Positions 8,044 through 17,832 are shown, counted from the first letter of the stretch. The stretch is DNA of 64,000 nt from Spirosoma terrae (GCF_010435915.1 NZ_JAAFZH010000004.1:1-64000); one strand, 5' to 3'. Program-made: numbers and translations. Notes: generated from the letters alone by a model not told the origin.

Positions 8044-9411
8044 TCAGGTCAACAGCTTCTGAAACCAACGTCCTGATTCTTTAATAATCCGTTTCTGCGT
8101 TCGAAAGTCGACGTAAACAAGGCCAAAACGGGGTCGGAAGCCTTCGGCCCATTCGAAATTATCGAGGAAAGTCCAGACAAAATAGCCGTCTACCGGCAAT
8201 CCTTCCTGTTTGGCACGTAATACGCTCCGCAAGTAATCCTGGTGATACTGAACCCGCGCCGAGTCGTTTACCGCGCCGTTCACTACGTTGTCGTAGAAGG
8301 CCGCGCCACTCTCCGAAATATAGAGTTTCCGGATGCCATCGTATTGAGCAAACTGTTTAATGATCTGATACATACTCTCGGGATAAACCTCCCAACCCAT
8401 TTCTGTTATCGTCTGAACGTTACGTCGGAGTGGCGAAATCTGAGCCGCCCAGAGGTAGGGCATAAAGTACGAATGCTCCACCACAGCCCGGAAATAGTGC
8501 TGTAACCCAATAAAATCGAAATCAAAAGCAAGCTTTTCCATATCGCCGGGGTGTGCCACTTTTTTAGCAATGCCCGACAGAAACGACAAATCGTCGGTTG
8601 GATACCCCAACCCGAGTGCAGGTTCCAGAAACAGGCGGTTCAGCAATGCATCGACCCGTTTAGCCGCTGACCTATCGCGGGTAGAGGTCGAAAAGGGCTC
8701 GATGGGCGAGCAGGAGAACGTAGTGCCTACGTGCGCATTCGGTACGTTCCGGCGTACGATACGTCCACCCTCGGCCTGGGCAAGCGCGGTATGGTGAATG
8801 GCGGGTAGCAGGTTTCGAAAGCTCCGCCGACCCGGCGCGTGCTGCCCCGTAAAATAACCAAGCACTGAAAATGCAAGCGGCTCATTCAGAATAATCCAGT
8901 GTTTGACTTTATGCCCAAACGCTTTGGTACAAATCTCGACATATTCAGTAAACCAGTGAACGATGTTTCGGTTCGGCCAGCCGCCCTTGTTTTCCAGCGC
9001 CTGCGGCAAATCCCAGTGATAGAGCGTAATCCAGGGCGTTATATCCAATTCCAGGCATTTGTCGATTAACCGATCGTAGAAAGCTAGTCCGGCTTCGTTG
9101 ATGTGTCCGCCTAACGATGGCCCCGTTCCGTTGGGAAGAATGCGGGACCACGACAGCGAAAACCGAAAGGCATCGAAGCCCATTTCTTTATGAAGCAGCA
9201 GATCCGACTCGTAGCGGTCGTAGAATTCACAGGCAGTATCGGCTATGTCGCCGGTTTTAATTTTTCCCTTCTGACGGCTGAACGTATCCCAAACGCAGGG
9301 ACCTCGGCCATCCCGGTCAACGGCACCTTCTATCTGATAAGCGGCCGTGGCCGTTCCCCACACGAAATCGGGACCGAAATCGTGGCGATCAAACCCTAAA
9401 TAATCAGTCAA
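8044..9411 (-). CDS. Glycoside hydrolase family 1 (beta-glucosidase-like)
   Basis: 455 residues covering a full GH1 (beta/alpha)8 barrel. The N-terminal signature FVWGTATAAYQIEGA is present, the acid/base glutamate is in WIILNEPLAF (E177), and the nucleophile glutamate is in LYISESGAAF (E367). The usual nucleophile context is (I/V)TENG, so ISESG is a variant, as is IGLQHY in place of the normal GINYY. No signal peptide is visible, so the enzyme is probably cytoplasmic and acts on beta-glucosides or related disaccharides after uptake. It is transcribed alone and precedes no obvious partner. Confidence 0.92.
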   Translation of the reverse strand: MTDYLGFDRHDFGPDFVWGTATAAYQIEGAVDRDGRGPCVWDTFSRQKGKIKTGDIADTACEFYDRYESDLLLHKEMGFDAFRFSLSWSRILPNGTGPSLGGHINEAGLAFYDRLIDKCLELDITPWITLYHWDLPQALENKGGWPNRNIVHWFTEYVEICTKAFGHKVKHWIILNEPLAFSVLGYFTGQHAPGRRSFRNLLPAIHHTALAQAEGGRIVRRNVPNAHVGTTFSCSPIEPFSTSTRDRSAAKRVDALLNRLFLEPALGLGYPTDDLSFLSGIAKKVAHPGDMEKLAFDFDFIGLQHYFRAVVEHSYFMPYLWAAQISPLRRNVQTITEMGWEVYPESMYQIIKQFAQYDGIRKLYISESGAAFYDNVVNGAVNDSARVQYHQDYLRSVLRAKQEGLPVDGYFVWTFLDNFEWAEGFRPRFGLVYVDFRTQKRIIKESGRWFQKLLT

Positions 9412-9517
9412 TGTACAGGCTAATTGTAATGTAAAATTCGACGAACTAGATTTTACAGAATGATTGGTGTCGCTGTACGTAGTAAACGCATCAAAAGTAA
9501 GGAATGGTCATAAAAAA

Positions 9518-9555
9518 GCGTTCCATTTGGCCGATGAATCGACCAAACGGAACGC
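9518..9555 (-). terminator. Rho-independent terminator
   Basis: Inverted repeat with arms GCGTTCCATTTGG and CCAAACGGAACGC (one wobble). Six A residues flank the left side, giving a U-run for minus-strand transcripts. It terminates the small secreted protein gene that ends at 9576. Confidence 0.8.
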
Positions 9556-9575
9556 GTTGCACGTCTATCTATCCA

Positions 9576-9962
9576 TTACCCTCTACGTCCGAATGGAGCG
9601 TTTCGGGGACCATACTGCTGGCTGGCGAATAAACGGTCGCGTTGAGCGGATGTCAGGACGGCCAGCATGTCCTGCCGTTTACGGAGTTTCAATTGACGAA
9701 GGCCATCGGGAGTCATACGAGAAGTCTGCATGATGCGGTCGTAATTGTCTTCGATTTTATGCAACTGCTTCTCCTGGCGACGAGATAACCCAACAACAGC
9801 ATCGATACGGTCAATTTTCAGTTCGTCCTGATACTGGTCTCTATCGTTGTATCTTCCTTGAGGAGGTCTGTTATTGTATGGTTGGGTATATACGCGTTGA
9901 GCGAATGTTACACCGGTTGAAAGAGCGAAGAAAGTTAGGGCGGCTGCGATTGTCTTGTTCAT
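9576..9962 (-). CDS. Small secreted protein, Spy/CpxP-like helical
   Basis: 128 residues with a signal peptide (MNKTIAAALTFFALSTGVTFA). The mature part begins with a Q/N/Y/P/R-rich linker and continues as charged helix (LSRRQEKQLHKIEDNYDRIM, LKLRKRQDMLAVLTSAQRDRLF). The LTSAQR element resembles the LTxxQ motif of small periplasmic Spy/CpxP-type proteins, but the similarity is short and the call tentative. The mature protein is strongly basic. It has its own terminator, and its neighbours (GH1, SBF transporter) suggest no role. Confidence 0.6.
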   Translation of the reverse strand: MNKTIAAALTFFALSTGVTFAQRVYTQPYNNRPPQGRYNDRDQYQDELKIDRIDAVVGLSRRQEKQLHKIEDNYDRIMQTSRMTPDGLRQLKLRKRQDMLAVLTSAQRDRLFASQQYGPRNAPFGRRG

Positions 9963-10081
9963 GTCAGTATGTGTTTTTTTGTGCGTTACTGATTCTTAGA
10001 AGCCAATCGTTGCTCAGCGTTTAATCGGGTAATGGGCCGATCTGGTCGAATGCCCGATTTAAGCCGCTTAATCCAGGTAAA

Positions 10082-11095
10082 TCACGCCTGAGTGACCTCA
10101 GAAAGTTTTCGCTGCCGGGCCATAGCCTGCGCAATGATGCTGGCTACAATCAACTGAAGGGCGTGATAAATCATGATCGGGAGCAACGAAACCCCAGCAA
10201 CAGTAGCCGGAAAAAGCACATTCGCCATTACACTACCCTGTATCAGCGATTTTTTCGATCCACAGAACAGCGCCGTTATGCGATCTTCCCGCGTAAAGTT
10301 TAACAGGCGCCCAATTAGCGTAACAAAGCTAAAAATCAGAAAAAACAGGCCCAGCAACATGGCCGACAACCACAATAAATCGTCCAGCGAATAACTGGCA
10401 AACAAATTCCGTGAAAACGATTCACAAAAGGCGGTGTAAACAATCAGCAAAATGGTGAATTGGTCAAAAAAGCGTAAATAGGTTTTGTTACGTTCCGCAA
10501 ACCACCCCAACCGTTTGTTCAGAAGTAGCCCCAGCAAAACCGGCACAATAACCTGTAGGGATAACTTGGCAATGACTCCACCCAGATCGTACTGACCGTT
10601 GGTGCTGGAAAGCAGAATACTCATCCAGATCGGCGTAATAAACACCCCAATCAGACTGGAAATGCTGGCGTTAAAGATAGCCGCCGGAATATTTCCTCCA
10701 GCGATAGACACCATGACGACTGATGACGAGACCGTAGAGGGTAAAGCTGCTACGTAGAATATACCCAGCCAGAACAGTTCGGTGTCGGGTGTCATCAGGA
10801 GAGCCCTGGCCGCCAGCACAAAGGCTGGAAATGCTACGAAGGTAGTCAGATGGACAACCAGGTGGAGCTTATAATTACGTAACCCTTCCCGCAATTGCGT
10901 AAAATTCAGCCGAAGTCCATAGAAGAAAAAGATTATCGAGACGCCAACATTCGCTATGGTCGAGAGCGACACAGGGCCTTCGTAGACACCCGGTTCAGGA
11001 AAAAATTTGGCGAGACCAATCATCGCCAGCAATGCTATAATAAACCAATCGAGGCCAACACGGGCCAATAGTGCGCTTAGAGACGTTTTTGCCAT
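10082..11095 (-). CDS. Bile acid:sodium symporter-like (SBF-like) transporter
   Basis: 337 residues with about ten membrane helices. It matches the SBF-like (YfeH/PF13593) branch: SLSTIANVGVSIIFFFYGL near residue 50, YVAALPSTVSSSVVMVSIAGGN around 120-140 with the conserved polar S/T cluster, and CGSKKSLIQGSVMANVLF around 280. Relatives transport organic anions or remain uncharacterised; the substrate cannot be deduced. The gene lies 91 bp downstream of the TonB-type receptor gene on the same strand, so co-transcription is possible but not shown. Confidence 0.88.
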   Translation of the reverse strand: MAKTSLSALLARVGLDWFIIALLAMIGLAKFFPEPGVYEGPVSLSTIANVGVSIIFFFYGLRLNFTQLREGLRNYKLHLVVHLTTFVAFPAFVLAARALLMTPDTELFWLGIFYVAALPSTVSSSVVMVSIAGGNIPAAIFNASISSLIGVFITPIWMSILLSSTNGQYDLGGVIAKLSLQVIVPVLLGLLLNKRLGWFAERNKTYLRFFDQFTILLIVYTAFCESFSRNLFASYSLDDLLWLSAMLLGLFFLIFSFVTLIGRLLNFTREDRITALFCGSKKSLIQGSVMANVLFPATVAGVSLLPIMIYHALQLIVASIIAQAMARQRKLSEVTQA

Positions 11096-11186
11096 ACATC
11101 AGAACAACCCGTCCAGCGCAAATTTCGTTTAGTTCATGGTAAAGGTTTCCAGGCTGTTATGCACAGCTTCGTCTCTTCCACTACGC

Positions 11187-13631
11187 TTAATTTACCCGAC
11201 TTTTTTCCGAATCAGCCCCATTATCGGAATGGTTTCGTTTACGCCCAAATGCTTCTTTTCCAAAACGATACGTAAAGGCCAGGCCAATCCGGCGAGTATC
11301 GAAAACGCTACGTTGGAAGGCTTCGGCCTGCTTCAGGCTTACGGTTTGGGAATTGGTTTTCCAGGATAGGAAAATATCATCCAGCGTGAGTCGAACGCTG
11401 CCTTTTCCCTGAATGATTTTCGCTTGTACTGCCGCCGACATCCGGTAACGCGACCGGGTTATGGTTTGCCCCGATACGTCGTTGGACGAATAATAGTGAA
11501 GCCATTCGGCACTCCAGGTCGACCCAAACTGAAATTGGTTCATCAGGTTTATCCGGGCATTATAGCGGCTCACCTGCAACGGTTCAGAGTAGGCCCTCCC
11601 CCGCAGGGCAAGATGGGCGGTTGTTACGTTTACGTTCAAGCGCCACCAGTTTGCGGGCGATACCGATACGTTGGTATTGAGCGCCAGTATGGCCCCATTC
11701 GCTACGTTGTCTGGCCTGAGAATAAACGTATCACCAACGGCTTCGGTCAACTGAAAAATCAGGTCAGAAAAACGACTGTATTGAAGCGCCATACCCAGAA
11801 ATTGCTTATGCTGATACTTGAGCTCGAACTGGTTAATATACTGGGGTTTTAGGTACGGATTACCGGTTGTAAACGAATACTGGTCACGATACGCCAGAAA
11901 CGGATTCAGCAGTTGATAATTCGGGCGACTGATTCGACGCGACACACTGGCCGTTAGTATATTACGCCGGGCGGTATCCAGCTTATAGCTCATAAAAACG
12001 GACGGAAACAGGTTGGTGTATGTTCGACTAAAGGACGTTTCGGCCTGCTCCGGATTACCCAGCTGCCGCCCGTCCAACTGCGTATTTTCCAGCCGTAATC
12101 CACCCTGAACGGCCAGCCGTTTTCCTTCTTTACGGAGGTTGGTATAAGCTGCGTGAATGGTTTCGCCATACAGAAAATGATTCGACTGCCCGTAGTCGGG
12201 TACGTAATTCGCTCCTACGTTTCTGAAATACTGCGCATTATTATCGTTCGACACACGGCTTGTTCTCATTCCGGCCTCAAGTTTCCCTTTGCCGGGAAGC
12301 GGGTGCTCATAATCGATCCGGGCCGTATAAATGGCAATGGCCGATGGTAGTCTATACAAAAACTGATGTTTACTGCCGAACGTACCGTTGGCGTCGTCTA
12401 CCCGATTCTCTAAGGCTTGTTCTCCCTGCGTTACGTATTGAACGTAGTTCAGATCGGCCGTGATTTCCCGGCCTGTGTTGCCGAATTTATGCAGCCCGTT
12501 CAGATTAGCGCTTTTGTTCGTCCACAAAAAATCACCATCCGTTGTACCTGTACCCACCGAATCGCTGCCGTAGCGTTTGTCGGTACGCAGACTGACATAA
12601 TCCAGACGCTCCGACCGGCGGCTACGCTGACCATTTAGCACAAATCCTAACGTTGTGTTGGGCGAAACCGCATAATCCATTCCCAGTCGAACCATACCGC
12701 CATGACTCCCGGTCTGGTTGCGATTGGTCAGCCGGATCGACGACAGGAGGCTGGCTGAAGAGTCGTATGATCTGCGTTCGCTCTGGCTGTCAGTAAGCTG
12801 ACTGTCCTGGCTGTAGCTCAGCGTACTAAATAGATTTACTTTTTTATGATTGACATTCAGGTTAATAACATCGTTGCTACGTCCTAATCGGCCCTGACCA
12901 TACCCCAACGCTACGTTACCAGTAACGCTCTGCATTTTGCTACGTTTCAACCGAATGTTAATGATTGATGTACCGGCGGCCTCGTATTTGGCGGGCGGAT
13001 TGGTCATGAGTTCGAGCTTATCGAGCGACCCACCGGGCAATGATTTTAAATAAGCCGCCAGATCAGAACCTGACATATGGGTGGGCCGCCCATCAATCAG
13101 AATCAGTACCCCCGCCTTTCCGTTCAGACTGATTTCACCGTTGATATCGACGCTGACGCCGGGTGTTTTCCCGAGTACTTCCAACGTATTACTTCCGGCG
13201 CTACCAATCATGGCGTCAACGTTGACAATGGTACGGTCAAGGTCCTGTTCGATCAACGGTTTTTTCGCAACGACCTTTACTTCGCTTAGGGTTGTTTTCG
13301 ACGGTGTCAGGATAAAAACGGGTAACGTAATAGCCGACTGCTGATCGGCAATCTGGATCGCAGCGCTCCGATACTCCTTGTTTCCTACGCTCGTTATAAC
13401 CAGTCGATACGTATCAGCGGGAATGGCGGTAACGATAAATTTCCCGTTTGCGTCCGTCAGCACTCCCCGTACTAATGTTGAATCAGCGGCACGTAGCAAT
13501 CGTACCGTAGCACCCGGTATGGCTTCATTTCGGCTATCTTTTACCAGACCGCCCAGGCTATTCCCCAACGGTTGAGCACGAATTTCGTAGGATAAAAACA
13601 GGAGTAACAAACATAGAATAGCTGGTCGCAT
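11187..13631 (-). CDS. TonB-dependent-receptor-like outer membrane beta-barrel protein (1)
   Basis: 814 residues. A signal peptide (MRPAILCLLLLFLSYEIRA) is followed by a CarboxypepD_reg-like domain at about 25-105 (GLVKDSRNEAIPGATVRLLR, GKFIVTAIPADTYRLVI). A plug-like region lies at about 110-230 (VLGKTPGVSVDINGEISLNG, VLILIDGRPTHM, LMTNPPAKYEAAG), and the rest is an outer-membrane beta-barrel of the OMP_b-brl_3 type, ending in an aromatic-rich strand. It sits in the outer membrane and probably moves or binds a ligand, although many members of this branch have unknown function. It is divergent from a LytS/LytTR pair, an arrangement repeated at 33.8-38.5 kb. Confidence 0.88.
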   Translation of the reverse strand: MRPAILCLLLLFLSYEIRAQPLGNSLGGLVKDSRNEAIPGATVRLLRAADSTLVRGVLTDANGKFIVTAIPADTYRLVITSVGNKEYRSAAIQIADQQSAITLPVFILTPSKTTLSEVKVVAKKPLIEQDLDRTIVNVDAMIGSAGSNTLEVLGKTPGVSVDINGEISLNGKAGVLILIDGRPTHMSGSDLAAYLKSLPGGSLDKLELMTNPPAKYEAAGTSIINIRLKRSKMQSVTGNVALGYGQGRLGRSNDVINLNVNHKKVNLFSTLSYSQDSQLTDSQSERRSYDSSASLLSSIRLTNRNQTGSHGGMVRLGMDYAVSPNTTLGFVLNGQRSRRSERLDYVSLRTDKRYGSDSVGTGTTDGDFLWTNKSANLNGLHKFGNTGREITADLNYVQYVTQGEQALENRVDDANGTFGSKHQFLYRLPSAIAIYTARIDYEHPLPGKGKLEAGMRTSRVSNDNNAQYFRNVGANYVPDYGQSNHFLYGETIHAAYTNLRKEGKRLAVQGGLRLENTQLDGRQLGNPEQAETSFSRTYTNLFPSVFMSYKLDTARRNILTASVSRRISRPNYQLLNPFLAYRDQYSFTTGNPYLKPQYINQFELKYQHKQFLGMALQYSRFSDLIFQLTEAVGDTFILRPDNVANGAILALNTNVSVSPANWWRLNVNVTTAHLALRGRAYSEPLQVSRYNARINLMNQFQFGSTWSAEWLHYYSSNDVSGQTITRSRYRMSAAVQAKIIQGKGSVRLTLDDIFLSWKTNSQTVSLKQAEAFQRSVFDTRRIGLAFTYRFGKEAFGRKRNHSDNGADSEKSRVN

Positions 13632-13776
13632 GACAGGTTGATTTAGGTGGCTAATTCACTACGATCCAAAGATTGACGTAGCATACCGCCCCTTAAAAGA
13701 ATGCTGACAGAACAGTGAGCTAACCTGACAGACTATGTTTTTACGGTGTCCAACGGATTAGTCCTCGTTTTCTGAC

Positions 13777-13806
13777 TTTCCGTCAGCCGTAATTAGCTAT
13801 CCGTCC
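13777..13806. promoter_or_regulatory. Candidate LytTR direct repeat
   Basis: TTTCCGTCA (13777-13785) and TATCCGTCC (13798-13806) match at 7 of 9 positions and are spaced 21 bp start to start. LytTR regulators classically bind 9-bp direct repeats separated by about 12 bp, which is this geometry. It lies in the divergent region between the barrel receptor (-) and the LytS/LytTR pair (+). Weak sequence support only. Confidence 0.3.
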
Positions 13807-13841
13807 CGTAAGTTTACGGATGTCGAATTGGCTCATCAGCT

Positions 13842-14909
13842 TTGCACAGGGTCAAAACCAGCCATTCCTTGAAAACAAATCAACCGATACGTCCTGTAAC
13901 CAGCTTCCGATTTTCTGAACATCTGCTGCTCTGGGTAGTAGCGGCAGCTCCTCTCTATTTCCTTTTCAGGACCTACACGAAATCGATTACGACAATCTAC
14001 GACGAAGAAACCGCCCTGTTGGCTACGTTCGGCTCTTTAATGGGTGTATATAGCGGCCGGTATCTGGCCCAATTATGGTCGTCTCCGGGCAAGGAAGCTC
14101 CTGATTGGCTATTTGCGCTACTGCTGATACTGATGGTAGGCGCTGCATTTCTTACCGCACATTTTGCCGGTGCGCTTCCTAATCACCTCAAAACAATCTA
14201 CGTACTGTTTCTGGGATTGCCGCTTTTTGTCTTTTGTGTCACAACGGGAATGTTTATCAAACTGATCCGAAGCCGGGTACAGAATCAGTTACAGACAGCC
14301 AAAGTCCAGGCCGAACATAGCCAGAGTGAACTACATTTGTTACAATCGCAGTTAAGTCCTCATTTTCTGTTCAATACGCTGAATAATCTCTATGGCATCT
14401 CGATTTCGCAACCCGATAAAACACCTACCCTGCTGCTCAAACTGTCTGAATTGCTCCGCTATTCGGTCTACGACGCCAAGGAGTTGCTGGTGCCGCTACC
14501 CGATGAATTAACCTATATCAACAACTACATCGACTTCGAAACGCTACGTATTGGCAGTAAGCTTTCACTGACAACCGTCATCGACAACGTAACGGATACG
14601 CGCATACGCATAGCACCCATGCTGTTGATCGTGTTTGTTGAAAATGCCTTTAAACACGCCCGCAACACCACCGATCAGACCATAGTAATCGATATTATGG
14701 TAAAGCTTTGGGGAAATTCCATTCTGTTTTCGGTTAAAAATTCGTATTCTCCATCGGAAGACGTACCAACCGACCTCAACAAACGGAGCGGTTTGGGACT
14801 GGCCAATGTGCGGCAACGGCTTAATTTGCTCTATCCCAATGCCCACGAATTGGTTATTCACGACGCCGACGGCTATTTTACGGTTCATTTACAGCTTCGT
14901 AACCAATGA
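13842..14909 (+). CDS. LytS-type sensor histidine kinase (1)
   Basis: 355 residues from a TTG at 13842; a second in-frame TTG at 13869 is also possible, and no ATG precedes the first helix, so the start is uncertain. Four hydrophobic helices (about residues 28-45, 60-75, 90-110, 118-140) are followed by a coiled linker and the His_kinase domain (PF06580): LLQSQLSPHFLFNTLNNLYG holds the phospho-acceptor histidine (H174), LIVFVENAFKHA is the N-box, and SGLGLANVRQRL the G-box. It is an inner-membrane sensor for the LytTR regulator encoded next, whose ATG overlaps its stop by 4 bp. Divergent from the barrel receptor gene, its likely target. Confidence 0.88.
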   Translation: MHRVKTSHSLKTNQPIRPVTSFRFSEHLLLWVVAAAPLYFLFRTYTKSITTIYDEETALLATFGSLMGVYSGRYLAQLWSSPGKEAPDWLFALLLILMVGAAFLTAHFAGALPNHLKTIYVLFLGLPLFVFCVTTGMFIKLIRSRVQNQLQTAKVQAEHSQSELHLLQSQLSPHFLFNTLNNLYGISISQPDKTPTLLLKLSELLRYSVYDAKELLVPLPDELTYINNYIDFETLRIGSKLSLTTVIDNVTDTRIRIAPMLLIVFVENAFKHARNTTDQTIVIDIMVKLWGNSILFSVKNSYSPSEDVPTDLNKRSGLGLANVRQRLNLLYPNAHELVIHDADGYFTVHLQLRNQ

Positions 14910-15616
14910 AAAAAGTAGCCTGTCTGATTGTCGACGACGAGCCGATTGCCCGAGAAATCATAGCAACGTATTGTCGGCATTTGCCACAACTGACCGTAGT
15001 GGCCGCGTGCGACAACGCACTCGACGCCAAGACAGAGCTACAGAAACAGCCGGTCGACATTCTGTTTTTAGACATCAATATGCCCATTCTGAGCGGAATT
15101 GCGTTTCTGAAAACGCTTAAAAATCCACCGCAGGTCATTTTCACGACAGCCTACAAAGAATTTGCGGTCGACGCGTTCGATTTAGCCGCCTGCGACTATC
15201 TGCTAAAACCGTTCTCGCTCGAACGGTTCATTGTTGCGGTCGACAAAGCCCTGGAGCGATTACAACCCGTTTCAGTGGCCGCCCAGCCTACTAATGACGA
15301 CGCTTTACAGGGTTATTTTTTCCTAAAAGCAGAGGGCAAAATTTACAAGATTCTTCACAACGATCTGTACTACGCTGAAGCCAGCGGAAATTACACGAAA
15401 ATCACTACATCGAATGCTACTCTACTACCCAGCATGACCTTTTCGAGCTTTCTTGAGTTACTTCCTGCCCATCGATTTTTGCGTGTTCATCGTTCGTTTG
15501 TTGTGAACAAAGCTAAAATCAGCCATATCGAAGGGAATCGGGTCTATATTGATTTAACCGAAATTCCGATCGGCAGCAATTACCGCGAAGCCTTTCTGAA
15601 CGAACTGGGTCTTTAA
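14906..15616 (+). CDS. LytTR-family response regulator (1)
   Basis: 236 residues. Residues 1-120 form a receiver domain (LIVDDEPIAREI; phospho-acceptor D56 in ILFLDINMP; T/K switch residues in FTTAYKEFAVDAF and YLLKPF). Residues about 135-236 form the LytTR DNA-binding domain (YYAEASGNYTKI, HRFLRVHRSFVVNKAKI, IPIGSNYREAF). It is translationally coupled to the kinase before it (ATGA overlap). It probably regulates the adjacent barrel receptor gene. Confidence 0.92.
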   Translation: MKKVACLIVDDEPIAREIIATYCRHLPQLTVVAACDNALDAKTELQKQPVDILFLDINMPILSGIAFLKTLKNPPQVIFTTAYKEFAVDAFDLAACDYLLKPFSLERFIVAVDKALERLQPVSVAAQPTNDDALQGYFFLKAEGKIYKILHNDLYYAEASGNYTKITTSNATLLPSMTFSSFLELLPAHRFLRVHRSFVVNKAKISHIEGNRVYIDLTEIPIGSNYREAFLNELGL

Positions 15617-15622
15617 TGTCCT

Positions 15623-15680
15623 GTAATAAAAGCCTGATCAGCCAGCCAGCTGTTTTGCCGTCTGACCAGACGTTTATTAC
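15623..15680. terminator. Convergent terminator structure
   Basis: Outer arms GTAATAAA (15623-15630) and TTTATTAC (15673-15680) enclose an inner perfect hairpin CGTCTG-AC-CAGACG (15659-15672). It fills the 66-bp gap between the LytTR regulator (+) and the acylase gene (-), so it probably serves both. Confidence 0.6.
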
Positions 15681-15682
15681 CG

Positions 15683-17785
15683 CTACGGTTTCAGTTTGAG
15701 TTGTAACGTTTCCTTTTTTTCCAGTTGACTCATAATCGCCTGCTTATCCAGCAATGCCTCCCGGAGTGTTTTGTCGGACATGCGTTTCCAATTGTCGCCA
15801 TTATGCTTGTGTCCTGGCTGGCTGGCGTTTCCATAACTAAGCGATACCTGAGCACGGGGCTTTTCGCCAAACTCGGTAACCGCTACGTAGGTATCACCGG
15901 CAACCGCTCGATTCAGTTTCGGGTTTTTAGGATCTGGAGCAAAATAAATGGTTCGATAAGTACCGTACTGTTCAGAACTGCCGTTGGCCGGAAAGTCCTG
16001 GCCCGCCGGGCCAAACCGGTTTATCTCACCCCAGGCCACATCCAGGCGACCATAGCGCTGGTGCACCTGTTCAGCGGCATTACGCAGGATACTAACGGCT
16101 TTTTTAGGATCTTTCAACCCATCGGGCGTACTGACCGGATGTTTAGGGTCCCAGCCAACGGCTACCATGCCCGGATTGAACTGATCGAACCAGGCTGCAA
16201 ACAGTACTGCTCCTTTGCTATCGCGATTGGTCGTTTTATCCCAGGCTTTCAGTACCGTAGCCGCTTTTTGAGCGAGTGAATCAGGGTTTTGGTCAACAGC
16301 AACCAGCAAGTCATCCAGAAAGCGATCGGCGGCTTCCAGACCCGTATTTAATTTATAACCAACCAACTCCTCAAAACTGATCGATGCATCGTCCTTGATT
16401 AAATTGATTGACCGCTGAGGACGGAGTCGAATTGGAATCCCCACCGGCGACATGTAGTCAGGAAAGTTTTTAGGGTCTAGTACCGCTGGATACGTACAGC
16501 TCCAGGGGGCATCGTTTGCATTCTGAACAAACCCAGAAGCAGGATTTAAGACCCGAGGTAAATCTTTATAGGGATGCGTTTGCGTCCATATGTATTTGGT
16601 CGATGTTCCATCGATAGCGCCCTGCCAGAACGGCCAGTCGCCCTCGCTACGTATGGGTACGTTTCCATTGAACAAATACAGAATATTACCCGCCCTGTCG
16701 GCATAAATAACGTTGAACATGGGCAGTTGCATCCGCTGGAGGGCTTTTTCAAACTCCGCCAGATTGTTGGCTTTTGCCATCGCGTGGTGTTGAGCGGCCG
16801 TTGACGAATTGGTTAAACCGGCAAACCGGAATGCGTAGGTTTTGCCATCTTTGCCAGCCATTACCGGACCATGCTTACTATAACGATACGTAACGTTTTG
16901 CGGCTTAAGCTGCCCGTCTGGCTGCCGAACCTGAAGTGTTACGGCCTTTGTCTCGAAGGCTTTTTTAACACCATCCAGTACGTACCCATCCTCCTGTAGT
17001 GTGAGTGCATACCGGTCAGCCGCGTCGATCGTATTTACGGTATGCGTCCAGCCCAGCTGATTATTAAAAGCAATATTCAAGACGGGTTGGCCCACCAGAG
17101 AAGCTCCGTACGCCATAAAATCCGGGCCATTCAGATGGGCTTCAAAGAAAAGGAAGAACCCCTCCCAGGGCAAGTGCGGATTGGCGATCAGCATTGCTTT
17201 TTTCGATGCCGATTTGGCGGGCGCTATGGCGTAGGCATTTGACCCCGGCGGCATGGCCCTAACCGCCCCCGCTTCGGCCGAGCCGATAAATTCAAGGCAA
17301 ATGACGCGGCTTATATGAGCCAGTACGTCCTGTGGTGTAATCGGTAATACTTGCCTGAATTCGGCCCCGATAGCTTCCGGGTGTGCTTTTGCGTAGGCAT
17401 TCAGGCCGTCGACGAAGCTATCCAGACAGGGTTTATACTCCGCATCCTGCTGGTTATAACTCTGCTGCGCTTGTTGCGGAACCCCAAATAAGGTTACGAT
17501 TTTGTCGGAATCCAGATACTGCGGCCCCCAATATTCGGCCGCTCGTCCGCGGGCCTGAGCGTATAGTTGAAGCAACAGATTGGCGTGGCTTTCCATCTGC
17601 GCATAGCCAAACCCATAATACATGGCTTCGAGCGTTTGCCCGTAAATATGAGGCACTCCGGCATTGTCCCATAAAATCTCGACGGTCGAGGCCGCCGAAC
17701 GACCCGTTGACAGCGTCTTGCGCGTAGTAGGCTGAGCACTGGCGATCAGGCTCAACAGCAAAAAGCAAACGGTAATAAGTTTCAT
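15683..17785 (-). CDS. Penicillin acylase family amidohydrolase
   Basis: 700 residues with a Sec signal peptide (MKLITVCFLLLSLIASAQ). The precursor layout of an Ntn hydrolase is visible: alpha chain, spacer, then the autocatalytic cleavage site PPGSNAYAIAP where S182 would become the N-terminal nucleophile of the beta chain. TMNPHxxW-type context is seen as MLIANPHLPWEGFF, and the oxyanion-side segment is NIAFNNQLGWTHTVN. Known relatives hydrolyse penicillins, cephalosporin side chains or acyl-homoserine lactones, so periplasmic amide hydrolysis is likely; quorum quenching is possible but unproven. Single gene, convergent with the LytTR gene. Confidence 0.9.
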   Translation of the reverse strand: MKLITVCFLLLSLIASAQPTTRKTLSTGRSAASTVEILWDNAGVPHIYGQTLEAMYYGFGYAQMESHANLLLQLYAQARGRAAEYWGPQYLDSDKIVTLFGVPQQAQQSYNQQDAEYKPCLDSFVDGLNAYAKAHPEAIGAEFRQVLPITPQDVLAHISRVICLEFIGSAEAGAVRAMPPGSNAYAIAPAKSASKKAMLIANPHLPWEGFFLFFEAHLNGPDFMAYGASLVGQPVLNIAFNNQLGWTHTVNTIDAADRYALTLQEDGYVLDGVKKAFETKAVTLQVRQPDGQLKPQNVTYRYSKHGPVMAGKDGKTYAFRFAGLTNSSTAAQHHAMAKANNLAEFEKALQRMQLPMFNVIYADRAGNILYLFNGNVPIRSEGDWPFWQGAIDGTSTKYIWTQTHPYKDLPRVLNPASGFVQNANDAPWSCTYPAVLDPKNFPDYMSPVGIPIRLRPQRSINLIKDDASISFEELVGYKLNTGLEAADRFLDDLLVAVDQNPDSLAQKAATVLKAWDKTTNRDSKGAVLFAAWFDQFNPGMVAVGWDPKHPVSTPDGLKDPKKAVSILRNAAEQVHQRYGRLDVAWGEINRFGPAGQDFPANGSSEQYGTYRTIYFAPDPKNPKLNRAVAGDTYVAVTEFGEKPRAQVSLSYGNASQPGHKHNGDNWKRMSDKTLREALLDKQAIMSQLEKKETLQLKLKP

Positions 17786-17832
17786 AAACAGGCAGAAAGG
17801 TTAAACGTATTGGCTAGAAAAATCACTCCTAC

